A stretch of DNA of 64,000 bases from Terriglobia bacterium. GTDB lineage: Bacteria > Acidobacteriota > Terriglobia > Terriglobales > Acidobacteriaceae. The notes beneath the pieces are model-generated. The model was not told the DNA's origin and searched no databases. It saw only the letters and a list, made by a program, of their open reading frames with translations. Within the stretch, counting starts at the first letter, position 1, and the number at the start of each line of letters is the position of its first letter. Of the stretch, positions 26,680 through 34,634 are shown piece after piece. The stretch covers positions 62,001 to 126,000 of the forward strand of contig JAIQEU010000010.1 in the NCBI GenBank assembly GCA_020073665.1. The letters are read 5' to 3'. Position numbers and translations under genes: made by a program.

Positions 26680-26750
26680 GTAGCGCCGCCGTCCTGGCGG
26701 CAATCCGCGAACCGGATGTCCTTGGTGGCCGGCGAGACGCCAGCGCTACC
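26680..26750. repeat. REPIN-like pair of inverted REP palindromes
   Basis: Two REP-like units face each other: GCGCCGCCGTCCTGGCGGC with preceding GTA (26680-26701), and an inverted unit GCCGGCGAGACGCCAGCGC plus TAC (26728-26749). They flank 26 bp of unrelated sequence in the gap between the binding-protein and ATPase genes. Confidence 0.7.
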
Positions 26751-26779
26751 AAAACCAGCCCCGAGGGGCCTGACCAAGA

Positions 26780-27874
26780 ATGGTTGCCACAACCAACGAA
26801 GTCTCGGTCGCGACCGGAGTGAAAGGTACTACCACCCTGCTCGACATCCGCAACGTCGCCAAATCATTCGGCCCCAATCCGGTGCTGCGCGACATCTCGC
26901 TGCAGATCGCGGAGGGCGAGTTCCTTACCATCCTGGGCGAGAGCGGTTCGGGCAAGACCACGCTGTTGCGCATCATTGCCGGATTTGAGAGCGCCGATGC
27001 GGGCGAGATTTGGATGGCCGGCGAGCGCCTCGACCGCCAACCGCCCTACCGCCGCCGGGTCAACACGGTGTTCCAGCATTACGCTCTGTTCCCGCACCTC
27101 ACGGTCGCCGAAAACGTGGGTTACGGTTTGCGTGTGGCGAAGGTAGCCAAAGACGAGATCGCGGCCCGGGTAGAGCAAGCGCTGGCCATGGTCAAGATGG
27201 CTGCCTTCGCTCAATCCAAGCCCGCCAAGATCAGCGGAGGCCAGCAACAACGCATCGCGCTGGCCCGAGCGCTGGTGAATCGTCCACGGCTGCTGCTGCT
27301 GGACGAACCCCTTTCCGCTCTGGATGCGAACCTTCGCCGCCAGATGCAGGTGGAGTTGAAGTCGCTGCAGCGCGAGGTCGGCATCGCCTTTGTGTTTGTC
27401 ACCCATGACCAGGAGGAAGCCATGGTCATGTCGGACCGCATCGCGCTGTTACGGCTTGGCGAATTGGAGCAGGTAGCGTCCCCGCGGGAAATCTACAGCC
27501 GCCCGGCGACGGCCTACACCGCGCAGTTCATTGGACACACCAACTTGCTGCGCGGCGAAATCAAAGACGGCATCGCCCGCTGTAGCGGCCTTTCCTGGCG
27601 CACCGGATTCCGCGACGGCCCGGCACTTTTTTCGCTGCGTCCGGAAAACATCCGGTTGGCGAACGCGGCTACCGCGAGCGGTGTGGTTCGCCTTCGCGGC
27701 AAGATCAGCCGCCAGGCATTTCACGGCGCCACCGAACTGCTGCAACTCGAATGCGCCGAAGGACTGATGGTCTCCGTCCGCACCGCCACCCGCGAGAACT
27801 GGCAAGGTGAACTCGAGTTAGAGTTTTCGCCGGCCGATGCCGTGCCCGTGCGGGAATCCGAGGAACGACACTGA
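26780..27874 (+). CDS. Polyamine ABC transporter ATPase, PotA-like
   Basis: The 364-residue ATPase has Walker A GESGSGKTT, Q-loop VFQHYALFPHLTVAENV, signature ISGGQQQRIALARAL, Walker B LLLLDEPLSALD and H-loop FVTHDQEEAM. A C-terminal TOBE-type domain (about 270-360) completes the PotA pattern. It powers import with the PotB- and PotC-like permeases encoded immediately downstream. Its stop TGA shares one base with the next ATG. No clear ribosome-binding site precedes ATG 26780. Confidence 0.93.
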   Translation: MVATTNEVSVATGVKGTTTLLDIRNVAKSFGPNPVLRDISLQIAEGEFLTILGESGSGKTTLLRIIAGFESADAGEIWMAGERLDRQPPYRRRVNTVFQHYALFPHLTVAENVGYGLRVAKVAKDEIAARVEQALAMVKMAAFAQSKPAKISGGQQQRIALARALVNRPRLLLLDEPLSALDANLRRQMQVELKSLQREVGIAFVFVTHDQEEAMVMSDRIALLRLGELEQVASPREIYSRPATAYTAQFIGHTNLLRGEIKDGIARCSGLSWRTGFRDGPALFSLRPENIRLANAATASGVVRLRGKISRQAFHGATELLQLECAEGLMVSVRTATRENWQGELELEFSPADAVPVRESEERH

Positions 27875-28722
27875 TGTTCTCCCGCGCTTACCGTGCCGCG
27901 ATCACCGTCCCGCCCGTGCTGTGGGTGACGATTTTCCTGGTCGGCTCTTATGCGCTCCTGTTCTGTTATAGCTTCTGGACGGTTTCGTCCGGGCAGACCA
28001 TCGTCCATTCCTGGACCTTGGACAACTATCGCGAACTGCTGCGGGTGGACGTGTACCTGCAGACCCTGTTCCGCTCCATGGGGATCGCAGCCCGCGTGAT
28101 GATCTTCTCTCTGCTGCTGGGATATCCGCTGGCGTACTACCTCTCGTTCCATGCCGGCAACCGGAAAGATCTTCTTTATCAGCTAGTGATTATTCCGCTG
28201 TGGGTCAGCTACCTGGTGCGCGCGTATGCGTGGAAAACCATCCTGGGCAGCGACGGTGTTCTCAATACGCTGCTGCAATACCTTCACCTGACCAAGCACC
28301 CTCTGGAGTTTCTGCTCTACAGCCCGTTCGCTGTGGTGCTTACGCTCACTCACATCTATACGCCGTTCGCGTTCCTGCCCATCTACGCCTCGTTGGAGCA
28401 CATTCCGCGAAACCTGGTGGAAGCCTCGCACGACCTGGGCGCGTCGCCGTTTCAAACTTTCTGGCGAGTTATTTTTCCGCTTTCCATTCCCGGCGTGCTG
28501 GCAGGCGCAACTTTTGCTTTCGTGCTCAGTCTGGGTGACTTCCTGGCGCCGCTGCTGCTCGGCGGGCCCAGCGGCATCATGATTTCGAATATTGTAGTCA
28601 GCTTGTTTGGCGCGGCCTACAACTGGCCTCTGGGAGCGGCCATTTCGTTCTGCATGCTGGGCCTGGTGGTGGGACTGCTTTTCCTGTCCGAGAGGCTGGA
28701 AAAGAAATGGAGCTTCCGATGA
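27874..28722 (+). CDS. Polyamine ABC transporter permease, PotB-like
   Basis: The 282-residue inner-membrane protein has six hydrophobic segments and the permease motif EASHDLGASPFQTFWRVIFP, which docks with the ATPase. The first periplasmic loop and the position of the conserved EAA motif match PotB. It overlaps the ATPase gene by one base and the PotC gene by four, so expression is coupled. Confidence 0.92.
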   Translation: MFSRAYRAAITVPPVLWVTIFLVGSYALLFCYSFWTVSSGQTIVHSWTLDNYRELLRVDVYLQTLFRSMGIAARVMIFSLLLGYPLAYYLSFHAGNRKDLLYQLVIIPLWVSYLVRAYAWKTILGSDGVLNTLLQYLHLTKHPLEFLLYSPFAVVLTLTHIYTPFAFLPIYASLEHIPRNLVEASHDLGASPFQTFWRVIFPLSIPGVLAGATFAFVLSLGDFLAPLLLGGPSGIMISNIVVSLFGAAYNWPLGAAISFCMLGLVVGLLFLSERLEKKWSFR

Positions 28723-29540
28723 GCGCCTGCCATCGTGATTTCCGCGCCTCCGGTTGGCTTCCCTGGCATGCGGTCGCGGTGTTCGCGTTCCTCTATCTGC
28801 CGATCGTGACCTTGATTGTGTACTCGTTCAATGGACAGGGCGTGGGCGGGTTCCCGCCGCGCAACCTCACGCTCGACTGGTATCGCATGCTGTTCGCCGA
28901 TGATGCCATCTGGCAATCGGTGCTGAACAGCCTGCTGGTCGCTGTTGCCGCGGTAACCATCGCACTGGCTTTCGGGATTCCGGCCGCTCTTGCTCTGGAC
29001 CGCGCTAACTTCCCCGGCAAAGCTGTGTTTCGCCGCCTGGTGCTTTTGCCGCTGATTCTGCCCGGCATCATCACCGGCCTGTCGCTTCTCATGTTGTTCC
29101 GCGAGGCCGACGTCAAGCTCAGCCTGGTGACGATCATCCTAGGTCATGGCACGGCGCTGATCTCGGTGGCGACCACAGAAGTGTTTGCCGGACTTCAGAA
29201 GCTCGACCGCGCCCAGGAGGAAGCCTCGCTTGATCTCGGCGCCAACTACTGGCAGACGTTCTGGCGGGTAACGATCCCCAATTTGCGGCTGTCGATTATC
29301 GGCGCGGCGCTGTTGATTTTCACGCTCTCGATGGACGAGATCGCGGTCAGCTTTTTCCTGATCGGGCGTGACAATACGCTGCCGCTGGAAATCTGGGGAC
29401 GCCTGCGGCGGGGAATCACGCCGGAGATCAACGCCATCTCCAGCATCATTTTTGTGTTTTCGCTAGTTGTCATCGTTATCTGGTATCGCCTTCGCGTGCG
29501 CGAGGGCCAGCCAGAAATCGCGGCTGAGTTGGGGCCGTAG
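28719..29540 (+). CDS. Polyamine ABC transporter permease, PotC-like
   Basis: The 273-residue permease has six membrane segments and the EAA loop EEASLDLGANYWQTFWRVTIP. Its N-terminal membrane helix begins at about residue 10 (WHAVAVFAFLYLPIVTLIVYS), and PHE-like NLTLDWY follows as in PotC. ATG 28719 overlaps the PotB stop (ATGA); an in-frame ATG 12 bp earlier is less likely. Confidence 0.92.
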   Translation: MSACHRDFRASGWLPWHAVAVFAFLYLPIVTLIVYSFNGQGVGGFPPRNLTLDWYRMLFADDAIWQSVLNSLLVAVAAVTIALAFGIPAALALDRANFPGKAVFRRLVLLPLILPGIITGLSLLMLFREADVKLSLVTIILGHGTALISVATTEVFAGLQKLDRAQEEASLDLGANYWQTFWRVTIPNLRLSIIGAALLIFTLSMDEIAVSFFLIGRDNTLPLEIWGRLRRGITPEINAISSIIFVFSLVVIVIWYRLRVREGQPEIAAELGP

Positions 29541-29562
29541 CTGGCGAGACGCCGGCGCTACC
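29541..29562. repeat. REP-like palindrome, inverted copy
   Basis: CTGGCGAGACGCCGGCGC followed by TACC is the reverse orientation of the REP-like unit. It starts one base after the PotC stop and ends 10 bp before the amine oxidase start. Confidence 0.65.
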
Positions 29563-29572
29563 AAGGAGCTCT

Positions 29573-31099
29573 ATGAGCACGAATCGCAGGGACTTTATCA
29601 AGTTTGTCGTGGCCGGAAGCGTGGCCGCCGGCTGCCCGGTGGATCTTTCCCTTTTCGCCGCGGAAACGGGCAGCGCGCCCGCCGTCGACGGCGAAGACAA
29701 CAAGATTTGCCACCAGGTGCGCGACGGAAAAGTGTTTTCCCGTCCGGCCGTCTCGGCGCGTCACGATGTGGTCATCGTCGGCGGTGGTGTGAGCGGACTG
29801 AGCGCGGCTTACCTGCTGCGCCATCGTGATTTTCTCCTGCTGGAGAAAGAACCGCACTGGGGTGGAAATGCCTACATCATGGAGTTTCAAGGCAACGCCT
29901 ACGCCACCGGTTCTGCTTTTCTGGAAAAAAGCGAGAACACCTTCAGTTTCGCCCGAGAGATTGGCCTGGAACCGCTGCCCATTAACAACTGGGATGGCAG
30001 CATCCTCAAGGGCGAGTTCATTCCCGACTTCTGGGGCGAAGGGCTCAACCATCTGCCCTATCCCGCCATGGTCCGCGAGGGCTTCAAGAGGTTCAAGAAA
30101 GAGATGCTCGCCATCGACATGCAGAAACGTCGGACCGAGCTCTTTTCAGTTCCTTTCACCAATTTCCTGAAGGGATACCCGGAGGAAATCAAGCAGTGGT
30201 GGGATAACTACGGACCTTCCAACTGGGGAGTCGCGAGCGACGATTCTGCCGCTGCGCTGCCCGTCTACGAACTGCAGAACACGTGGTTGGCAGATAAGCA
30301 GGACGAGCGCTACACCTGGCCCGGCGGACTCGGCGCCATCACCAGGAAGCTGGCCGAGATATTGCATCCAAAATTTGCCGAGCGCATGCAGGCTGGCGCA
30401 ACCATCGTCGCCGTCGTGCCCGGGAAGAGCGATGTGCAGGTCACCTACATGCAAGGCACTGAACTGAAGACGGTCGCCGCCAAGGCCGTGATCATGGCCA
30501 CGCCCAAGTTCATCACCCGGCGCATCGTGGAAGGCATACCAGAAAAGCAGAGCGACGCCATGCACCAGATTCGCTACATCCCGTATCCCGTGGTCAACCT
30601 GATCTTCGACAAGCCGGTGTTCAACAAGGGATACGACACCTGGTGCCCGGGAAATACTTTTACCGACTTCATCGTCGCCGACTGGACCATCCGTAACCAG
30701 CCGGGATATCAGCAGAAATATAACATCCTCAGTTGCTACACCCCGATGCACGAGGAAGATCGCGGCTACCTTTTGACCGAGATCAGCGCTCGGAAGATTG
30801 CGCAGAATGTGCTGCGCGATTTCCAGAAGCTCTTCCCCGGCTCAAACGTCGACCCCGTCGAGGTACACATTTACCGGCGCGGCCATCCGCTATACATGTC
30901 GACGCCCAAGTTGTTTACCGAAATCCAGCCCCTGGTCCGCCAGGCCATGGATCGCGTGTTCTTCGCCAACACCGATTCCGAAGGCCCGGTGTCGACCACC
31001 AGCGGCGGCATCGCCGCAGCCCAACGCGCGGTGAAAGAAGCCGAGGACCGGTTGGCCGGAAAGCCGGCGCCGAAGCGGACCGCCGTGGTGGCGGGCTGA
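29573..31099 (+). CDS. Tat-exported FAD-dependent amine oxidase, spermidine dehydrogenase-like
   Basis: The 508-residue flavoprotein starts with a twin-arginine signal, NRRDFIKFVVAG, so it is folded before export. The FAD-binding Rossmann motif is VVIVGGGVSGLSAAYLL (about 67-83), followed by EKEPHWGGNAY. The C-terminal part has RVFFANTDSEGPVSTTSGGI, typical of the second FAD contact in amine oxidases and related dehydrogenases. It directly follows the PotD-A-B-C genes. A periplasmic enzyme that cleaves spermidine or related amines is the best fit; other amine or amino acid substrates are possible. The Tat motif and FAD fold are seen; the substrate is inferred. Confidence 0.8.
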   Translation: MSTNRRDFIKFVVAGSVAAGCPVDLSLFAAETGSAPAVDGEDNKICHQVRDGKVFSRPAVSARHDVVIVGGGVSGLSAAYLLRHRDFLLLEKEPHWGGNAYIMEFQGNAYATGSAFLEKSENTFSFAREIGLEPLPINNWDGSILKGEFIPDFWGEGLNHLPYPAMVREGFKRFKKEMLAIDMQKRRTELFSVPFTNFLKGYPEEIKQWWDNYGPSNWGVASDDSAAALPVYELQNTWLADKQDERYTWPGGLGAITRKLAEILHPKFAERMQAGATIVAVVPGKSDVQVTYMQGTELKTVAAKAVIMATPKFITRRIVEGIPEKQSDAMHQIRYIPYPVVNLIFDKPVFNKGYDTWCPGNTFTDFIVADWTIRNQPGYQQKYNILSCYTPMHEEDRGYLLTEISARKIAQNVLRDFQKLFPGSNVDPVEVHIYRRGHPLYMSTPKLFTEIQPLVRQAMDRVFFANTDSEGPVSTTSGGIAAAQRAVKEAEDRLAGKPAPKRTAVVAG

Positions 31100-31108
31100 G
31101 AAACATCT

Positions 31109-31186
31109 TCACCACAGAGACACAGAGAAAACCAAGACAAATCATTTTCTTGTTTTTCTCCGTGTCTCTCTGCCTCTGTGGTGAAC
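31109..31186. repeat. Intergenic hairpin built of a CACAGAG word
   Basis: TTCACCACAGAG (31109-31120) pairs with CTCTGTGGTGAA (31175-31186). Further in, ACACAGAGAAAA faces TTTTTCTCCGTGT. The arms are made of repeated CACAGAG-type words. The element lies between the amine oxidase and typA genes, about 90 bp upstream of typA, and could terminate or separate the two units. Confidence 0.75.
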
Positions 31187-31274
31187 AGATCCCCTCTAAA
31201 CTCGCCGACGCATAGTAGACTGGTAATGCACGCCGCAGACGATCGCATACTCCATTCCGTCAGGAAAGCAGCTA

Positions 31275-33098
31275 TTGAGTTCAGGCATTCGCAATATCGC
31301 TATCATCGCCCACGTTGACCACGGCAAGACCACCCTGGTTGATGCCATGCTGCGCCAGAGCGGCACTTTCCGCGCCAATGAGCACCTGGTCGAGCGCGTC
31401 ATGGACTCCAACGAACTGGAGCGCGAACGCGGCATCACCATCCTGGCCAAGAACACCGCCATCTTCTATCACCATGTGAAGATCAACATTGTGGACACGC
31501 CCGGCCACAGCGACTTCGGCGGCGAAGTCGAACGCGCCCTCAAGATGGTTGATGGCGTGATGCTGCTGGTCGACGCCAGTGAAGGCCCGCTGCCCCAGAC
31601 GCGCTACGTTCTGGGCAAGGCGCTGGAGGCCAACCTGCCTCCCATTGTTGTCATTAATAAGATCGACCGCTCCGACGCCCGTCCTCAAGAAGTGCTCAAC
31701 GAGATTTACGATTTGTTCATCGATCTCGACGCCCACGAAGACCAGCTTGATTTCCCCGTCCTCTACACCAACGCCAAGACTGGCACGGCTTCAACGGACA
31801 TCAAGGGAGGCGGGGAGGATCTCCGCCCGCTGTTCGACGCCATTGTGAACACCATCCCGCTGCCCAAGGGAGATCTCGCCGGCCCGCTGCAGATCCTGGT
31901 CGCGAACCTCGATTACAGCGACTACCTGGGACGCCTGGCCATTGCCCGCGTCTTCAACGGCAAGATGTTTACCGGCGAGGAAGTCGCCATCGCCAAGCTC
32001 GACGGCACTCTGCACAAAACCAAGATCACCAAGCTTTTTTCCTTCAGCGGACTGAAGCGTACCGACATCACTGAAACCGAACTCGGCGACATCGTAGCGA
32101 TTGCTGGCGTGGAAGGCATCACCATCGGCGAAACCATCACCGAAGTGGAGAACCCCGCGCCCCTTCCACACATCGCGATTGACGAACCCACCATCGCCAT
32201 TCTGTTTACCGTGAATACCTCGCCCTTCGCGGGACGCGAAGGCACCTACGTCACCTCCCGCAACTTGCGCGAGCGGCTGGACAAAGAGTTGCTCACCAAC
32301 GTTTCTCTACGGGTGGAGGAAACCGGCACCACCGATTCGTTCAAGGTCATGGGACGCGGCGAGCTTCAGCTTTCCATCCTTATTGAGATGATGCGCCGCG
32401 AAGGCTACGAGCTCATGGTGGGCAAGCCCGAGATCGTCACCAAGCGCACCGACGGCAAGCTGATGGAGCCAGTGGAGCAGCTCATGGTGGACGTCCCAGA
32501 CGCTTTCGTGGGCGTAGTGATGGAACAACTGGGCACACGCAAGGCCGAAGTGGTCAACATGCACAACCACGGCTACGGGCGGGTGCGCATCCAGTTCCGC
32601 GTCCCCAGCCGCGGATTGATCGGCCTGCGCAGCCAGTTGCTTACCGACACGCGCGGAACCATCGTGATGAATTCGTTGTTTGATGGCTACATCGAGTGGC
32701 AAGGAGAAATTCCGCATCGTCCCACCGGCGTGCTGGTGGCAGACCGCGACGGCGTCTCCACTTCCTATGCTTTGTGGGGCCTGCAGGAGCGTGGCGAGCT
32801 GTTCGTCGGCCCGGGCGTGGATGTGTACGAAGGCATGATTATCGGGGAGAACGCCAAAGACAATGATCTCGACGTCAACGTGGTGCGCGAGAAGAAGCTG
32901 ACCAACATGCGCGCCTCCACCGCCGACGAGGCCATCCGCCTGGTGCCGTTCCGCCAGCTGAACCTGGAACAGGCCATCGAGTTCATCACCGACGACGAGT
33001 TCGTCGAAGTCACGCCCAAGTCGCTGCGGCTGCGCAAGAAGGTCCTGCAGTCGAATAAGCGGAAGAAGAGTTCCATGGTGACGGTGGAAGGGGGCTAG
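31275..33098 (+). CDS. typA: Ribosome-associated GTPase TypA/BipA
   Basis: This translational GTPase helps ribosome assembly and stress adaptation. The 607-residue protein begins [20 protein letters not shown] (P loop). It has switch [18 protein letters not shown], base recognition VINKIDR, then EF-Tu-like domain 2, EF-G-like domain 3, and the TypA-specific C-terminal domain. The start is TTG 31275 with AGGAAAG upstream; the frame up to the P loop is fixed by this codon. It is transcribed with a small zinc-ribbon gene two bases downstream. Confidence 0.95.
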   Translation: MSSGIRNIAIIAHVDHGKTTLVDAMLRQSGTFRANEHLVERVMDSNELERERGITILAKNTAIFYHHVKINIVDTPGHSDFGGEVERALKMVDGVMLLVDASEGPLPQTRYVLGKALEANLPPIVVINKIDRSDARPQEVLNEIYDLFIDLDAHEDQLDFPVLYTNAKTGTASTDIKGGGEDLRPLFDAIVNTIPLPKGDLAGPLQILVANLDYSDYLGRLAIARVFNGKMFTGEEVAIAKLDGTLHKTKITKLFSFSGLKRTDITETELGDIVAIAGVEGITIGETITEVENPAPLPHIAIDEPTIAILFTVNTSPFAGREGTYVTSRNLRERLDKELLTNVSLRVEETGTTDSFKVMGRGELQLSILIEMMRREGYELMVGKPEIVTKRTDGKLMEPVEQLMVDVPDAFVGVVMEQLGTRKAEVVNMHNHGYGRVRIQFRVPSRGLIGLRSQLLTDTRGTIVMNSLFDGYIEWQGEIPHRPTGVLVADRDGVSTSYALWGLQERGELFVGPGVDVYEGMIIGENAKDNDLDVNVVREKKLTNMRASTADEAIRLVPFRQLNLEQAIEFITDDEFVEVTPKSLRLRKKVLQSNKRKKSSMVTVEGG

Positions 33099-33099
33099 G

Positions 33100-33339
33100 G
33101 TGTCCCGCCCGGCGAAAAAACAACCGCCGAAAGCTTCGCCGCCGTCGCCGTTCAAGATGTACCTGGTGCCCTGCAGCTGCGGCACCACCTTCGCCGTGGC
33201 CGAAGACCACGATCGCCGGGGCACGGCCTGGAGCCGCTACCTGAAGTGCCCCAGCTGCGGCAAGCGGCGCGACCCCAAGAACCGTCTGCTGCAACTGGGC
33301 TATCAGCGCGAAGGCTATTGGAAGGTGGACGAGTGCTGA
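33100..33339 (+). CDS. Small zinc-ribbon protein
   Basis: The 79-residue protein has two cysteine pairs, VPCSCGTTF and LKCPSCGKR, about 30 residues apart, which should bind one zinc ion. The N-terminus is Lys/Pro-rich and possibly disordered. GTG 33100 follows the typA stop by one base, and GGAAGGGGG within typA would be its ribosome-binding site. Its partner is unknown; coupling to typA suggests an RNA or ribosome connection, but this is a guess. Confidence 0.7.
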   Translation: MSRPAKKQPPKASPPSPFKMYLVPCSCGTTFAVAEDHDRRGTAWSRYLKCPSCGKRRDPKNRLLQLGYQREGYWKVDEC

Positions 33340-33394
33340 TCCGCCGCCTGAATTCGCCTTTTGCAGAATAACTTCCCAAAAACTTAGTACCTGC

Positions 33395-33512
33395 TATACT
33401 TTCCCCGCATTTGACCGTTCGCCAGCTCCGGTTTGCCAGCACGGCCAACCAGCCTCTGCGTTTCCGCTGAGGGCGCTCACGCTCAAATAGCTCATGCACA
33501 GAGGCGATTCGC
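33395..33512 (+). promoter_or_regulatory. Promoter and structured leader of the RRM gene
   Basis: TATACT at 33395-33400 is a plausible -10 box, giving a leader of about 105 bases. GCCTCTG (33452-33458) can pair with CAGAGGC (33499-33505), which contains the likely Shine-Dalgarno AGAGG (33500-33504) for the TTG start at 33513. Pairing would hide the ribosome-binding site. Confidence 0.5.
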
Positions 33513-33842
33513 TTGAAGAACATTTTCGTTGGAAACCTCGACTTCAATACCGGAGAAGACGAACTGCGTCAGATGTTCGAGGTGTACGGGCAGGTAGACC
33601 GCGTCAGCATCATGACCGACCGCGAGACCGGCCGCTCGCGCGGGTTTGGGTTTGTGGAAATGACTAACGCCGAAGACGGAGAGAAGGCGATCGCCGCGCT
33701 CAATGGCACTCAGTTGGGCGGACGCACCCTGAACGTCAACGAGGCCCGGCCCAAGGTAGAGCGGGGCGGAGGCGGAGGCGGTGGCGGTGGCCGGGATCGT
33801 GGCGGCCGTGGCGGTGGTGGTGGCGGCCGTAACCGCTGGTAA
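33513..33842 (+). CDS. Glycine-rich RRM RNA-binding protein
   Basis: The 109-residue protein has one RRM domain with RNP2 KNIFVGNLD (residues 2-10) and RNP1 RSRGFGFVEM, followed by a tail of Gly-Gly and Arg-Gly repeats (from about residue 85). Related proteins in cyanobacteria and other bacteria are induced in the cold and bind RNA. The start is TTG 33513, required to keep RNP2 at the usual position. The leader may mask the ribosome-binding site. A single short gene; no operon partner. Confidence 0.9.
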   Translation: MKNIFVGNLDFNTGEDELRQMFEVYGQVDRVSIMTDRETGRSRGFGFVEMTNAEDGEKAIAALNGTQLGGRTLNVNEARPKVERGGGGGGGGGRDRGGRGGGGGGRNRW

Positions 33843-33999
33843 GTTTCCGCCCAGCCTGAATTCTCCTCAGCAATCCTCCTGAGCGTGCCTTCGGCAACGC
33901 GAAGTTGACACACCTTCCAAGGGTGATGCATCAGCCTCGCGCTTCGCCGAGTTGCGCCGATTGATAGCCCTCAAGTCCGGATGTACACTGAATACGCGC

Positions 34000-34076
34000 G
34001 CGCCCGTAGCTCAGCTGGATAGAGCGGCAGCCTCCGGAGCTGTAGGTCGGGAGTTCGAATCTCTCCGGGCGCGCCA
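34000..34076 (+). tRNA. tRNA-Arg (anticodon CCG)
   Basis: A full cloverleaf can be drawn. The acceptor stem is GCGCCCG with CGGGCGC, and the D stem is GCTC/GAGC. The anticodon stem is GCAGC/GCTGT with loop CTCCGGA, giving anticodon CCG. The T arm is GGGAG-TTCGAAT-CTCTC, the discriminator is G, and CCA is encoded. It reads CGG arginine codons. The length of 77 nt is normal. Confidence 0.96.
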
Positions 34077-34397
34077 GATTATTCTCCCGTCCCTCGCTTC
34101 CCTCTGGATTTCGCTCCAGGCTGTTCTTTCCCTAACCTCACTCTTGCCAAAAGGAAAAGCCCACCGACGCTCACTCGGCGAGCTTCCCTAGCATTTGCCA
34201 ACTCCGCTCGATTTAGTACTTGGGGCGCTAAAGAAAGCGGAGGCTTGTAGCATCGCCTTTTGAACCTTAAGCCAAGCTTAAGAATAAGCCTCCCCTTGCC
34301 CCGCTTCCCTCTACCACCGGGCTTCGGGCCGTGGGGTACCTCACTGACTTGTGCGCGCGCTAGTGCTAGGGTGCGGACAAGGAACAGAGGTGCTCTC
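34077..34397. other. Intergenic region before the metal-transport operon
   Basis: About 320 bp without a credible gene. It contains a perfect inverted repeat CTTAAGC-CAA-GCTTAAG at 34266-34282, AT-rich for this genome, 115 bp upstream of the first ECF-operon gene, where a metal-responsive repressor could bind. I looked for a cobalamin riboswitch core and did not see one. The right end holds AGAGG before ATG 34398. Confidence 0.45.
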
Positions 34398-34568
34398 ATG
34401 GACGAGAAACAGCATAAGTGTGAAGACTGCGGCCTCCGGCGCCGCGCGGAGAAGCGTCCCAATTCCCTGCTGGCGCGAATCTGGCGCTGGCATACGGGAT
34501 GGTGTCCGGGCTGGAAGTCCTATCAGCGCTGGCTGGCGGAGCGCGCAGCACTGCCGCCGCGGGCTTGA
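34398..34568 (+). CDS. Small CxxC protein at the head of the Ni/Co transport operon
   Basis: The 56-residue protein begins MDEKQHKCEDCGLRRRAEKR. The CxxC pair and nearby His could bind a transition metal. The rest is basic and rich in Trp (five). AGAGG seven bases before ATG 34398 fits a real start. It precedes the CbiM-like gene by 66 bp on the same strand. No family was recognised; a role in metal handling is inferred from position. Confidence 0.6.
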   Translation: MDEKQHKCEDCGLRRRAEKRPNSLLARIWRWHTGWCPGWKSYQRWLAERAALPPRA

Positions 34569-34634
34569 CCGCCGGAATTGGCTTCGCCAGCTGCGCGCAA
34601 CGCTTATACTTTCTAGACTGGCGCGCGAGTCGCT

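Noticed and set aside
34000-34076. tRNA-Arg as an integration site for an island
   Set aside because: No duplicated tRNA 3' end and no integrase gene were seen nearby. The downstream genes are an ordinary metal transporter.
34077-34397. Cobalamin or NiCo riboswitch before cbiM
   Set aside because: No conserved core segment of either class was recognised by eye; only a simple AT-rich palindrome is present.
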